Positions 35,562-44,048 of a stretch of 64,000 bases of DNA are shown piece by piece (position 1 is the first letter of the stretch; every line of letters begins with the position of its first letter). The position numbers and the translations under genes are program-made. Source of the DNA: Caryophanales bacterium (GTDB lineage Bacteria > Bacillota_I > Bacilli_A > RF39 > UBA660); assembly GCA_016288795.1 (NCBI GenBank), contig JAEELI010000012.1, forward strand, positions 1-64,000. The letters run 5' to 3'. Below the pieces are notes generated by a model. The model ran no database searches, was not told where the DNA came from, and worked only from the letters and a program-made list of their open reading frames with translations.

Positions 35562-35824
35562 TATTTACTACCTCCATGACCATTGAATTTACGAGTTAAA
35601 GCAAACTCACCTAATTTATGTCCAACCATTTCTTCAGTTATATATACAGGAATAAAATCTTTTCCATTATGAACTGCAATAGTGTGACCTACAAATTCAG
35701 GAAATATTGTGCTTCTTCTAGACCATGTTTTAACTACTGTCTTTTTATTATCTTGATTTAATTTTTGAACCTTCTTTAATAATGATTCTTCAACATAAGG
35801 TCCTTTTTTCAAACTTCTTGCCAT
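35561..35824 (-). CDS. rpsS: 30S ribosomal protein S19
   Basis: 87 residues: [39 protein letters not shown] and the end [18 protein letters not shown]. It forms the head with S13. Confidence 0.98.
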   Translation of the reverse strand: MARSLKKGPYVEESLLKKVQKLNQDNKKTVVKTWSRRSTIFPEFVGHTIAVHNGKDFIPVYITEEMVGHKLGEFALTRKFNGHGGSK

Positions 35825-35837
35825 ATTATCCTCCTAT

Positions 35838-36668
35838 TTATTTCTTCCTACTAATAATTAATTTTTCAGAAGCTTTTTTAGATTTGCGAGTTTTATGACC
35901 AAGGGCTGGTTTACCCCAAGGAGTCATTGGACTCTTACGACCTATAGGTGCACGTCCTTCTCCACCACCATGAGGGTGATCGTTAGGATTCATTACGCTA
36001 CCACGAACAGTAGGTTTAATACCCATGTGTCTTTTTCTTCCAGCTTTTCCTAAATTAACTAAATTAGCATCTTCATTTCCAACAACACCAATTGTTGCAA
36101 TACAAGTTCCTAATATCTTTCTTGTTTCACCTGATTGTAAACGAACTATAACATATTTGCCATCACGTCCTAGTATTTGAGCACTAGTTCCAGCAGCACG
36201 ACATAATTCAGCTCCTTTACCAGGTTTTAATTCTACACAGTGAACCATAGTTCCAACTGGTATAGCTGCTAATGGTAAAGCATTACCAACTTTGATATCT
36301 GCCTTTTCACCATTTTCAATTATCATATCAACTTTTAATCCATTAGGTGCAATAATGTATCTTTTTTCACCATCACGATAGTTAATTAAAGCAATATTTG
36401 CATTTCTATTTGGATCATATTCTATTGATGCAACAAGACCTGTAACATCAACTTTATTTCTTTTAAAATCAATAACACGGTATTTTTTGGTTGAACCGCC
36501 ACCAATATGACGAACAGTCAACTTACCTTGATTATTTCTTCCACCAGTTTTATTTACCTTTTTAACTAAAGATTTAGTAGGATTATTACTTACAGTAATT
36601 TCTTCATTAGAAAGTGAAGTCATTCCTCTACGACCATTAGTTGTAGGTTTATAATGTTTTATTGCCAT
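35838..36668 (-). CDS. rplB: 50S ribosomal protein L2
   Basis: 276 residues: [36 protein letters not shown] and the peptidyl-transferase-near [19 protein letters not shown] with the conserved His. Normal length. Confidence 0.98.
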   Translation of the reverse strand: MAIKHYKPTTNGRRGMTSLSNEEITVSNNPTKSLVKKVNKTGGRNNQGKLTVRHIGGGSTKKYRVIDFKRNKVDVTGLVASIEYDPNRNANIALINYRDGEKRYIIAPNGLKVDMIIENGEKADIKVGNALPLAAIPVGTMVHCVELKPGKGAELCRAAGTSAQILGRDGKYVIVRLQSGETRKILGTCIATIGVVGNEDANLVNLGKAGRKRHMGIKPTVRGSVMNPNDHPHGGGEGRAPIGRKSPMTPWGKPALGHKTRKSKKASEKLIISRKK

Positions 36669-36679
36669 AATATATCCTC

Positions 36680-36955
36680 CTATAAATCTATTGTAGAGCC
36701 ATCTTTTAAGGTAACTATAGCCTTTTTATAAGTTTTAGTTTTACCTGCATATTTACCAACTCTACGTCTTTTTGATTTAGTATTTAAAGTATTAACGCTC
36801 TTAACACTAACCTTAAATGCTTCTTCTATAGCGAACTTGATTTCATCTTTAGTTGCATTTTTAGCTACTTTAAAGATGTATACATTATTTTGTCTTTCTG
36901 CCATAGATTTTTCAGTAATAACTGGCGCTATAATAATATCACTATAATGTTTCAT
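36680..36955 (-). CDS. rplW: 50S ribosomal protein L23
   Basis: 91 residues: [38 protein letters not shown] and a basic [20 protein letters not shown] loop. Docking site for trigger factor and SRP at the exit tunnel. 1-base overlap with rplD. Confidence 0.97.
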   Translation of the reverse strand: MKHYSDIIIAPVITEKSMAERQNNVYIFKVAKNATKDEIKFAIEEAFKVSVKSVNTLNTKSKRRRVGKYAGKTKTYKKAIVTLKDGSTIDL

Positions 36956-37578
36956 TATTTAAGCACCTCCTCAATTTTCTTAACTGCATCTTCAGTAACA
37001 ACTAACATATCAGCATTAACTAAATCATAACAATTAAGTTCATCTGCCATAAGAACTAAGATATTTCCTAAGTTTCTTGTAGCCATATATAAATTTTCGT
37101 TTTCATCATTTGTAACAAATATAACTTTTCCAGATAATTTTAAATTATCTAATATTTTAGTTATTTCACTAGTTTTTAAAGATTTTAATTCAATTTTATC
37201 TAAAACTAGTAAGGCTTTCTCTTTAACTTTATATGTTAAAGCACTCTTTAATGCTAAAACTCTTTCCTTCTTGTTAATTTTAAAAGAGTAGTCACGAGGA
37301 TTAACACCAAAAGCAATTCCGCCACCACGCCATTGAGTAGCTCTGATACTACCTTGACGAGCACGTCCTGTTCCTTTTTGTTTCCAAGGCTTTTTACCGC
37401 CACCAGATACTTCTGCTCTTGTTTTAGTTTTTCTTGTCCCTTGACGCATACTATCTAGTTGTAATCTAATCATTTTCTTTAATGCATCATCACTAACTTC
37501 AACATTCCAAACTGAACTTTCAAGATTTAAATCTTTTACAGCTTCGCCCTTAACGTTCTTAACGCTTACTTTTGCCAT
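36955..37578 (-). CDS. rplD: 50S ribosomal protein L4
   Basis: 207 residues: RQGTRKTKTRAEVSGGGKKP, WKQKGTGRARQGSIRATQWR and GVNPRDYSFKINKKERVLAL. The long loop lines the exit tunnel. 1-base overlaps with rplC and rplW. Confidence 0.98.
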   Translation of the reverse strand: MAKVSVKNVKGEAVKDLNLESSVWNVEVSDDALKKMIRLQLDSMRQGTRKTKTRAEVSGGGKKPWKQKGTGRARQGSIRATQWRGGGIAFGVNPRDYSFKINKKERVLALKSALTYKVKEKALLVLDKIELKSLKTSEITKILDNLKLSGKVIFVTNDENENLYMATRNLGNILVLMADELNCYDLVNADMLVVTEDAVKKIEEVLK

Positions 37579-38384
37579 TATGCTTCCTCCTTACTTTCTT
37601 CTGGAGTTTCTTCTGCTTTAGCTTCTTCAACAACAACTTGTTCTTTTTCTTCGACAGCTTCAGTTGATTCGACTTCTACATTTTCAGTAACTTCTTCAAC
37701 TTGATCAACAACTGTTTCTTCTTCATAAGAAATTATTTCTTTAGCTTTTGCTTTTTTAGAATTCTTATTTGCTTCTTTAATAAGCACTAATGCATCTTTA
37801 GCTCCTGGAACATTACCACTTACTAAAATGTAATTATCATTAGTATTAGCTTCAATAATTTCTAAATTTTGAACTGTTACAGTTTCAACACCCATATGTC
37901 CAGGTAACTTTTTACCTTTCAAAACTCTCTTTGGTAACATTGTTCCCATTGAACCTGGTCTTCTATGATAATGTGAACCATGTCCCATAGGACCACGTGA
38001 TTGATTGTGTCTTTTAATAACACCTTGTGTGCCTTTTCCTTTTGAAGTTCCAGTAACATCTACTATTTCTCCAACTTCAAAAATATCTACTCCAATTTTG
38101 TCGCCAACATTATAATTCCCTGCAGCGTCTTTAATTTCTTTTAAGAAGCGCTTAGGATTAGTGTTTGCTTTTTGTGCTTTGCCTTTTTCAGCTTTATTAG
38201 CACGATTTTCTTTTTTGTCTACTACGCCAAGTTGAATTGCATTGTAACCATCTTTTTCAACTGTCTTAACTTGCATAACTACATTTGGTTCACAAGCAAC
38301 TACAGTTACAGGAATTAATTTACCATCTTTGGTAAATACTTGAGTCATTCCAACTTTGCGTCCTAAGATTCCTTTCATTTTCAT
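37578..38384 (-). CDS. rplC: 50S ribosomal protein L3 with acidic C-terminal extension
   Basis: 268 residues against about 210 for most L3. The normal part has [39 protein letters not shown] and [19 protein letters not shown]. From about residue 213 follows a basic KKAKAKE and then about 50 residues made mainly of Glu, Val, Thr and Ala ([33 protein letters not shown]). The start may be 38384 or the ATG two codons later; AAGGAAGGA precedes both. Confidence 0.96.
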   Translation of the reverse strand: MKMKGILGRKVGMTQVFTKDGKLIPVTVVACEPNVVMQVKTVEKDGYNAIQLGVVDKKENRANKAEKGKAQKANTNPKRFLKEIKDAAGNYNVGDKIGVDIFEVGEIVDVTGTSKGKGTQGVIKRHNQSRGPMGHGSHYHRRPGSMGTMLPKRVLKGKKLPGHMGVETVTVQNLEIIEANTNDNYILVSGNVPGAKDALVLIKEANKNSKKAKAKEIISYEEETVVDQVEEVTENVEVESTEAVEEKEQVVVEEAKAEETPEESKEEA

Positions 38385-38395
38385 TTCCTTCCTTA

Positions 38396-38704
38396 CTATA
38401 ATTTAATATCGATATCAACACCACTTGGTAAATCCAAATGAGTTAAAGCATCAACTGTTTCCTTACTAGGATTTTTAATATCTATAAGTCTCTTATGAGT
38501 TCTTCTTTCAAATTGCTCACGTGAATCCTTATATTTGTGAACCGCTCTTAAAACTGTCCACTTTTCAACTTCTGTCGGAAGTGGTACTGGGCCAGATACC
38601 TCGCCACCAGTTCTCTTAACAGTATCAACTATTTTTAAAGCAGCTGCATCCAATAATCTATGGTCATATGCTTTTAAGTTGATTCTCACCCTGTTATTTG
38701 ACAT
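38396..38704 (-). CDS. rpsJ: 30S ribosomal protein S10
   Basis: 102 residues, the normal length from the ATG at 38704 ([19 protein letters not shown]), with [20 protein letters not shown] and [28 protein letters not shown] stands 8 bases before this ATG; an in-frame ATG two codons earlier is too close to it. First gene of the ribosomal operon; S10 also binds NusB in antitermination. Confidence 0.97.
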   Translation of the reverse strand: MSNNRVRINLKAYDHRLLDAAALKIVDTVKRTGGEVSGPVPLPTEVEKWTVLRAVHKYKDSREQFERRTHKRLIDIKNPSKETVDALTHLDLPSGVDIDIKL

Positions 38705-38832
38705 TTCCATGTCCTCCTTTCGCCTATATCTAGTATAGACTTGCTCCACTCGAATTCCCTGGGTTAACTAGAGATAATTTTACCAACTTATCCTAGCGTA
38801 TCAGCAACCTCGCGCATCATCGCAGTCATACG
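38705..38832 (-). ncRNA. rpsJ (S10 operon) leader RNA
   Basis: About 128 bases of leader between the promoter and rpsJ, GC-richer than the surroundings and rich in short complementary segments (for example GCGATGATGCGCG, and GGGAATTCGAGTGGAGCAAG next to CCCAGG). This looks like a structured ribosomal protein leader. Leaders before rpsJ are known in Bacillota, but I cannot confirm the family or the regulator. Confidence 0.5.
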
Positions 38833-38838
38833 AATATG

Positions 38839-38868
38839 ATTATATCACACTAATTATATGAAAAGCAA
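38839..38868 (-). promoter_or_regulatory. Sigma-A-type promoter of the S10-spc-alpha operon
   Basis: Minus-strand TTGCTT (38863-38868) and TATAAT (38839-38844), spacer 18. Transcript start expected near 38832. Confidence 0.6.
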
Positions 38869-38913
38869 CCCTAAAATTAACTATTTTTCTTGTTAACCCA
38901 ACATTTCATTGCA

Positions 38914-38939
38914 TAAAAAAATTCCCCTGAGGGAATTTT
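38914..38939 (-). terminator. Terminator after the 462-residue gene
   Basis: Stem AAAATTCCC / GGGAATTTT (38918-38926, 38931-38939), loop CTGA, followed by T residues on the minus strand. Confidence 0.85.
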
Positions 38940-38941
38940 AA

Positions 38942-40330
38942 TTAATAAGTAAATGAATTGGCATATGGACTTAGTTTGTTTATATCTTGATATAATGATA
39001 CAAATCCTTCTTTTTTAGATAAGTTTTGCATTATTTCTAATGAAGTATTATCATCAATTTTATCAACATCCACATAGTCCGCAAATTCTTTTGTAGATAC
39101 TCCACTAATAGGCTTCATTGTATATGACATCTTAATATTTCCGGAAACTTCATTTGTTACAAGTGACATTGTTGCTTCACCCTTTTGATCGTTTCCTTCC
39201 ATTTTCATATTTAGTTTTACACCCATGAAGTCCATATCTATTGAACCACTTTCGTTTTTACCATTTCTAGTAATTGAATAACCTAATTTTAATCCATTAT
39301 AATCGATGTTAATTGCAAAAGTATTATTATTCATTGTTAAAGTTCCAATTGTAACAAATTCTCCATTCATATTAACATTAATGTCATATTTATCATTATT
39401 CTTTTCTAGAACAATTTCTGTTTCACTTTCCTTTATTGATATTTTTTCAACGTCTTTTGACCCCTTAGTCCAAACATTAACTACTAGGTTATATTCTTCT
39501 ACAGTTAAACTGTTTTTAGATTCTAAAATATCATTTTTAACTTCTTCAACTGTCTTATTAGTAAGTTTTCCAACAGTTGTTAACACTTTTTCATTTTTGC
39601 TTAAATCATCTAATATATTTGATTCAAATTCAATTTTATTTTGACCATCCATAGTTAATGTTACTTTCTTAAGTGCTCCATCATTTGATACAGTGAAGTA
39701 TTTATCTTGAAGATTATTCTTTATAGTCTTAGAAATTTCATCTATTAATACTTCATAATCATCTAAGTTATATACTTCCCAAATCATTTTTAATTCTTCT
39801 GAACTTTGTTTTAGCGCTTTACTATATAAATCATCACTCTTTATATACATATCTTGATTGTTTAGAACTACTAAAGCCTTAAGCAACTCCTTATTATTAT
39901 ACTTTATATCATAATTAACATTAGCTAATTTGTTTTTATAGTCTAACTCTGTGTTCATTTTGATATTCATTTTGTTAATTAAATCTGTGATTGCTTTATA
40001 ATCAGAACTAGTTGAATTAAAGTTAAGTTTAATATCAAAATCAACACTACTAGGTTTTTCTACAAACATTTCTGCACTCTTAATTGAGTTTTTTGCTTCA
40101 CTAGCGATTCTATCAATTATATTTGAATAAATCACTTTAGGTGAACCATTCCCTTTAAATAATAGGAAATAGCACACCACTAAGGCAACCAAAGCCACGA
40201 TTGCTATTCCAAGTCCTATTAATAGTCCTTTCTTATTCTTTGGATTAGTCATATTAACTGGTTCCACCGGACTGACCACTTCCACTGGATTATTATTATT
40301 TTGAACAATATTTACATTATTCTCTTCCAT
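38942..40330 (-). CDS. Membrane-anchored protein of unknown function (462 aa)
   Basis: A cytoplasmic Asn/Pro/Val-rich N-terminus (about 1-32) leads into one membrane helix (LLIGLGIAIVALVALVVCYF), so about 400 residues lie outside. The outer part repeats a beta-strand pattern (YKNKLANVNYDIKYNNKELL; KYDINVNMNGEFVTIGTLTM; KLNMKMEGNDQKGEATMSLV) that resembles lipoprotein-like or DUF-type sheet domains. No catalytic motif and no named family. It follows gpmI by 30 bases and may be cotranscribed with it. Confidence 0.75.
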   Translation of the reverse strand: MEENNVNIVQNNNNPVEVVSPVEPVNMTNPKNKKGLLIGLGIAIVALVALVVCYFLLFKGNGSPKVIYSNIIDRIASEAKNSIKSAEMFVEKPSSVDFDIKLNFNSTSSDYKAITDLINKMNIKMNTELDYKNKLANVNYDIKYNNKELLKALVVLNNQDMYIKSDDLYSKALKQSSEELKMIWEVYNLDDYEVLIDEISKTIKNNLQDKYFTVSNDGALKKVTLTMDGQNKIEFESNILDDLSKNEKVLTTVGKLTNKTVEEVKNDILESKNSLTVEEYNLVVNVWTKGSKDVEKISIKESETEIVLEKNNDKYDINVNMNGEFVTIGTLTMNNNTFAINIDYNGLKLGYSITRNGKNESGSIDMDFMGVKLNMKMEGNDQKGEATMSLVTNEVSGNIKMSYTMKPISGVSTKEFADYVDVDKIDDNTSLEIMQNLSKKEGFVSLYQDINKLSPYANSFTY

Positions 40331-40360
40331 ACTATCAAACTCCTTTTCTATATATAAATA

Positions 40361-41857
40361 TTATTTAACCAATAATATATCGGTTTCCTTCATTTCTTCT
40401 GGGACTGCTATATCCATATACTCAAGTATAGTTGGAGCAACATTAGTTAAGTCCCCTTCTTTTTTTAGAGATACATTCTTATCCATTATAATGAATGGCA
40501 CTTTAGATAAAGTATGAGTTGTAACTTTATTACCTTCCTCATCAAACATTATATCTGCATTTCCATGATCTGCTAAGATTATTACCTTATAAAAGTTTTC
40601 TTCTGCTTTCTCTATTATTTTATTTAAGCATAAGTCCACTGCCTTACAGGCGTTAACTGCTGCGTTAAATACTCCCGTATGTCCAACCATATCCGGATTA
40701 GCAAAGTTAACTAAGATAAAATCATAATCTTGAATCATACATTCAATAACTTTCTTTGTAACTCCTACCGCGCTCATTTCCGGTTTTAAATCATATGTCT
40801 TTACTTCAGGTGATGGGATATGAAAAGTAGAACACTTAGGTATTTTACCATTAAATCCTCCATCAAAGAAATATGTAACATGAGGAAATTTTTCTGTCTC
40901 AGCAATTCTTGCTTGAGTTAAATCTAACTTAGATAAATATATACCTAAAGGGTTATTAACATTTTCTTCTTTTATAAATACTTTTGTTGGAATATTCTCA
41001 TCTATAACTAAGAAACTATATACTTCAACATCTTCCATATTATAAGTTCTAAATGGTATTTCTGATGGATTAACAAAAGTCGATATTATTTGTTTAGCCC
41101 TATCAGCCCGATAATTCATCCAAATAAGGACATCGCCATTTTTTATTGTTGCAGAACTATCCAGTATTATAGGGTTTAGAAATTCATCAGTTATCTTTCT
41201 TTCATACATCATATTTATGATTCTTTCATAATCTGTAGTTTGAATTCCTACTCCTCTAGTAACTAACTCATAATATTTTTGAGTTCTATCATAGTTGTGA
41301 TCCCTATCCATTGCATAATATCTACCACATATACTTGCAATAGAACCAATGTTAAATTTTTTTATTTCTTCTTCTATTTGTTTAATATACTTAACTGCAT
41401 CTGTTTCTTTGGTATCTCTACCATCAGTAATTAGATGAAAATGAATTTTCTTAAATCCTTTTTGAACTAATATATTATATAGTTTAATAAAATCATCTAT
41501 ACCTGCATGAACATTTCCATCACTACAGAGCCCCATGATATGCACATTTTTATCCTTTTTTTCAAGTAAATCCTGAAATGTTGGGTTCTCTTCAACTGGA
41601 CTATCTAAAAACTCATCAACCAAAGTTTCGTTTTGTTTAATTAATCTTCCAGCACCAATTGTCTGATGCCCTGTTTCACTATTACCAAATTGGCCTTTTT
41701 TAAGACCTACAGCCTCTTCTGAGGCTTTTAAAAGTGAATGTGGGTATTCTTCCCATAACCCATTAAAACAGGTCATATTTGCGTTTCTTATGGCGTTTCC
41801 AGCCGTTTCTTCTCTATAGCCGAATCCGTCTAGTATAATAGTTAAAATTTTTTTCAC
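40361..41857 (-). CDS. gpmI: 2,3-bisphosphoglycerate-independent phosphoglycerate mutase
   Basis: 498 residues, alkaline-phosphatase fold. The phospho-Ser motif is FGNSETGHQTIGAG near 58, the metal ligands include LDGFGYRE near 10, ADHGNADIMFD near 430 and MVGHTGVFNAAVNA near 390. It interconverts 3- and 2-phosphoglycerate with Mn2+. The start is GTG with AAGGTGAT upstream. Its promoter lies in the spo0A terminator. pgk and gapA stand on the far side of spo0A; tpiA and eno are not here. Confidence 0.97.
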   Translation of the reverse strand: MKKILTIILDGFGYREETAGNAIRNANMTCFNGLWEEYPHSLLKASEEAVGLKKGQFGNSETGHQTIGAGRLIKQNETLVDEFLDSPVEENPTFQDLLEKKDKNVHIMGLCSDGNVHAGIDDFIKLYNILVQKGFKKIHFHLITDGRDTKETDAVKYIKQIEEEIKKFNIGSIASICGRYYAMDRDHNYDRTQKYYELVTRGVGIQTTDYERIINMMYERKITDEFLNPIILDSSATIKNGDVLIWMNYRADRAKQIISTFVNPSEIPFRTYNMEDVEVYSFLVIDENIPTKVFIKEENVNNPLGIYLSKLDLTQARIAETEKFPHVTYFFDGGFNGKIPKCSTFHIPSPEVKTYDLKPEMSAVGVTKKVIECMIQDYDFILVNFANPDMVGHTGVFNAAVNACKAVDLCLNKIIEKAEENFYKVIILADHGNADIMFDEEGNKVTTHTLSKVPFIIMDKNVSLKKEGDLTNVAPTILEYMDIAVPEEMKETDILLVK

Positions 41858-41874
41858 ACTATCACCTTGAAATT

Positions 41875-41903
41875 ACTATACCATAATCAAAAAAAAATTA
41901 CAA
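41875..41903 (-). promoter_or_regulatory. Promoter of gpmI embedded in the spo0A terminator
   Basis: Minus-strand TTGTAA (41898-41903), which is the distal arm of the terminator stem, and TATAGT (41875-41880), spacer 17 made largely of the terminator T-run. Confidence 0.5.
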
Positions 41904-41916
41904 TTTTTTGTAATTT
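41888..41916 (-). terminator. Terminator after spo0A
   Basis: Stem AAATTACA / TGTAATTT with a 6-base A/T loop, then nine T residues on the minus strand; overlaps the spo0A stop. Confidence 0.85.
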
Positions 41917-42670
41917 AATTATAGACTAATCTTTGATTTAATCTTAGCCTATCGGCTATGGTTAATAAATATTCAGCGTTAGTTGGTTTATCTCTATTAA
42001 TATCTAAACTATTACCAAATATTTCTTCCATTAGATTAATATCTCCTCTTGTCCAACTAACCTCAATGGCATGCCTAATTGACCTTTCAACTCTAGTCGC
42101 AGTTGTATTATACTTCTTGGCTATCTCTGGATATATTTCTTTGGTAACATAGGATATCATTTGTTGGTTACTTAACACTATGGCTATGCCTGTTTTTATA
42201 TATTGATAGCCTCTTATGTGTGAAGGTATACCTAATTTATGTAGCAAATTAACTATTATTGCCTCTTGATTAAATATTAATTCTTTCCTTTCTTTGGCAT
42301 TAATACCTAAAATCCTCTTTTCTAGATTAAGGAAATTAATTGGTTTCAACATGTAATAATCGACACCAAATTTATTAGCCTCATCCATTACATCATCATC
42401 TTTAAAACTAGTAACAATAATTATATCCTTTTTTATACTTCTTCTTTCTAACTCTTGAAGTATAAATAAACCATCTAATTTAGGTAATATTAAATCCATT
42501 ATAATAATATCTATTCTAGTATAATTATTTAATATATATTGGAGACCTTCCTCTCCATCATTTAAACAAGCTACTACATTAATTACTTCATGACTGCTAA
42601 AATACTTCTCAATTCCTTTAGCTAATGATTCATTGCTATCAATAACTAAAGTATTAATCTTATTTTTCAT
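41915..42670 (-). CDS. spo0A: Sporulation master regulator Spo0A
   Basis: About 251 residues. The receiver domain has IDSNES (acid pocket D11), the phospho-acceptor D59 in IIIMDLILPKLDG, and the Lys of MLKPI. The C-terminal DNA-binding domain has the Spo0A-only signature ATRVERSIRHAIEVSWTRGD near 200-220 and LRLNQRLVYN at the end. Phosphorylated Spo0A binds TGNCGAA boxes and starts sporulation. Two ATG codons are adjacent; the second (42670) has the better spacing from AAGGAG. In Bacillus spo0A lies beside spoIVB; here it lies between pgk and gpmI. Confidence 0.97.
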   Translation of the reverse strand: MKNKINTLVIDSNESLAKGIEKYFSSHEVINVVACLNDGEEGLQYILNNYTRIDIIIMDLILPKLDGLFILQELERRSIKKDIIIVTSFKDDDVMDEANKFGVDYYMLKPINFLNLEKRILGINAKERKELIFNQEAIIVNLLHKLGIPSHIRGYQYIKTGIAIVLSNQQMISYVTKEIYPEIAKKYNTTATRVERSIRHAIEVSWTRGDINLMEEIFGNSLDINRDKPTNAEYLLTIADRLRLNQRLVYN

Positions 42671-42715
42671 CATTTTCTCCTTTTAAAAATAAATTTTTGT
42701 ACTGCTTGTAAATTA

Positions 42716-42721
42716 ATTATA
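42716..42721 (-). promoter_or_regulatory. -10 box upstream of spo0A
   Basis: Minus-strand TATAAT 46 bases before the start codon. No good -35 stands at the right distance, which fits an activated promoter. A second possible start is TTGACG (part of the Spo0A box at 42763) with a poor -10. Confidence 0.45.
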
Positions 42722-42762
42722 AAAGAATATTTGACAAAAAGCCATAGGAAGTTTTGACAAGT

Positions 42763-42791
42763 TTCGTCAAATAATGTCAATGGTTGTCGAA
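42763..42791. promoter_or_regulatory. Two Spo0A boxes upstream of spo0A
   Basis: TTCGTCA at 42763-42769 (TGACGAA on the minus strand) and TGTCGAA at 42785-42791 both match the known Spo0A box TGNCGAA exactly. Their centres are 22 bases apart, about two helical turns, in opposite orientation, and lie about 57 and 79 bases upstream of the likely transcript start. This suggests Spo0A autoregulation. Confidence 0.65.
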
Positions 42792-42805
42792 TTGTGAAAT
42801 AAATA

Positions 42806-42834
42806 AAAATGTTGAAAACTATTTAGTTTTCAAC
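42806..42834 (-). terminator. Terminator after pgk
   Basis: Stem GTTGAAAACT / AGTTTTCAAC (42811-42820, 42825-42834), loop ATTT, followed by T residues on the minus strand; it overlaps the pgk stop codon. Confidence 0.8.
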
Positions 42835-43983
42835 ACCATTTTCTTTTATCCAATCTAATGCTTTCAAACTCCCGAAGGCTACATACTCCAAGGTGGCACC
42901 GCCACCACTGGATAAATATTTAAAGCTATCTTTATATCCAAACTTAATTGTGGCTCCAACAGTATCTCCTCCACCAATAAATACAGAGGCACTTGTATCA
43001 TTTAAATCTTTTAATAATTGCAAAGTTCCAAACTCATATTCTTTTTCTTCATATTTACCGCATGTGCCATTGTAAAAGATAATTTTACCATCATTTAATA
43101 TATCTAATAAATTAGGAATATTATCATATATAATATCTCCATCTTGAATATCTTTTAGAGAAACAGTTAGAATCTCCCCGTTTCTTTTGATAACAAACTT
43201 ATCTCCGAAGAACAATTTTTCTTTATTATTATTTAAAACTCTTCTAACACTTTCTAAAACATCCTCTTCTTTGCTAACCAAACTTTGGCCCACATTTTTT
43301 CCAGACACTTTCAAAAATGTATTAAGAATACCCCCAGTTAAGATTAATTTATCACACTTCTTTAAGATACTCTCAATTATTTTAATTTTATCATCTACTT
43401 TTGCGCCACCCATTATAACTATAAATGGATGTAATTCGTTATTAACTAATGGCTCAAGATTATTTAATTCCTTTTCAACTAAAAAACCATAATAGGTTGG
43501 CAAATATTTACTTATTCCAGCAGTTGATGAGTGAGCCCTGTGTAAAGACGCGAAAGCATCTATTACAAACACATCACCAAAACTAGCCCAATATTTAGCC
43601 AAATCTAAGTCATTTACACTTTCTTTTTTTTCAGGGACATCAGTCCATCTTGTGTTTTCTACAAGAAAACAATTGCAGTTGGTAACGTCCGTTACTTTGG
43701 ATAAATCTAAAGGATTATTTATAAATTCTAACTCAATATAATCTTTTAAATATTCATACACTATAGCTAAACTATTATTTGCTTTATCTTCTTCAGTTTT
43801 AACTCTACCTAAATGGCTAAATATTATTACCTTATTATTATTATCTAAAAGGTGCTTAATAGTTTCTAAACTTTTTTGAATTTTACTATCATCTATAATT
43901 GTCCCGTCTTTATATGTAACATTAAAATCACATCTTAATAAAACTTTTTTATTAGTTATGGTTGATTCACTCAATGCTTTCAT
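42823..43983 (-). CDS. pgk: Phosphoglycerate kinase
   Basis: 386 residues, near normal. LLRCDFNVTYKDGTIIDDSK at the start, FSHLGRVK, GGAKVDDKIKI near 193, the nucleotide site GGGDTVGATIKFG and YLSSGGGATLEYVAFG near the end. It forms 3-phosphoglycerate and ATP. Downstream of gapA across a short hairpin. Confidence 0.97.
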   Translation of the reverse strand: MKALSESTITNKKVLLRCDFNVTYKDGTIIDDSKIQKSLETIKHLLDNNNKVIIFSHLGRVKTEEDKANNSLAIVYEYLKDYIELEFINNPLDLSKVTDVTNCNCFLVENTRWTDVPEKKESVNDLDLAKYWASFGDVFVIDAFASLHRAHSSTAGISKYLPTYYGFLVEKELNNLEPLVNNELHPFIVIMGGAKVDDKIKIIESILKKCDKLILTGGILNTFLKVSGKNVGQSLVSKEEDVLESVRRVLNNNKEKLFFGDKFVIKRNGEILTVSLKDIQDGDIIYDNIPNLLDILNDGKIIFYNGTCGKYEEKEYEFGTLQLLKDLNDTSASVFIGGGDTVGATIKFGYKDSFKYLSSGGGATLEYVAFGSLKALDWIKENGVEN

Positions 43984-44023
43984 ATCATCACCATTTTAAT
44001 TTTAACATATTTTTTTCGAAATA

Positions 44024-44048
44024 TAAAAAAAGAAGTTATCAAACTTCT
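44024..44048 (-). terminator. Weak terminator or attenuator between gapA and pgk
   Basis: Stem AGAAGTT / AACTTCT (44031-44037, 44042-44048), loop ATCA, then seven T residues on the minus strand. The stem is short, so partial read-through into pgk is likely. Confidence 0.65.

Noticed and set aside
38513-38528. parS-like sequence with the core TCACGTGAA inside rpsJ
   Set aside because: The outer bases do not match (11 of 16), and a conserved coding region explains it. It would need ChIP data.
38705-38840. tRNA gene in the GC-richer stretch before rpsJ
   Set aside because: No cloverleaf and no T-arm consensus; the stretch is better read as an mRNA leader.
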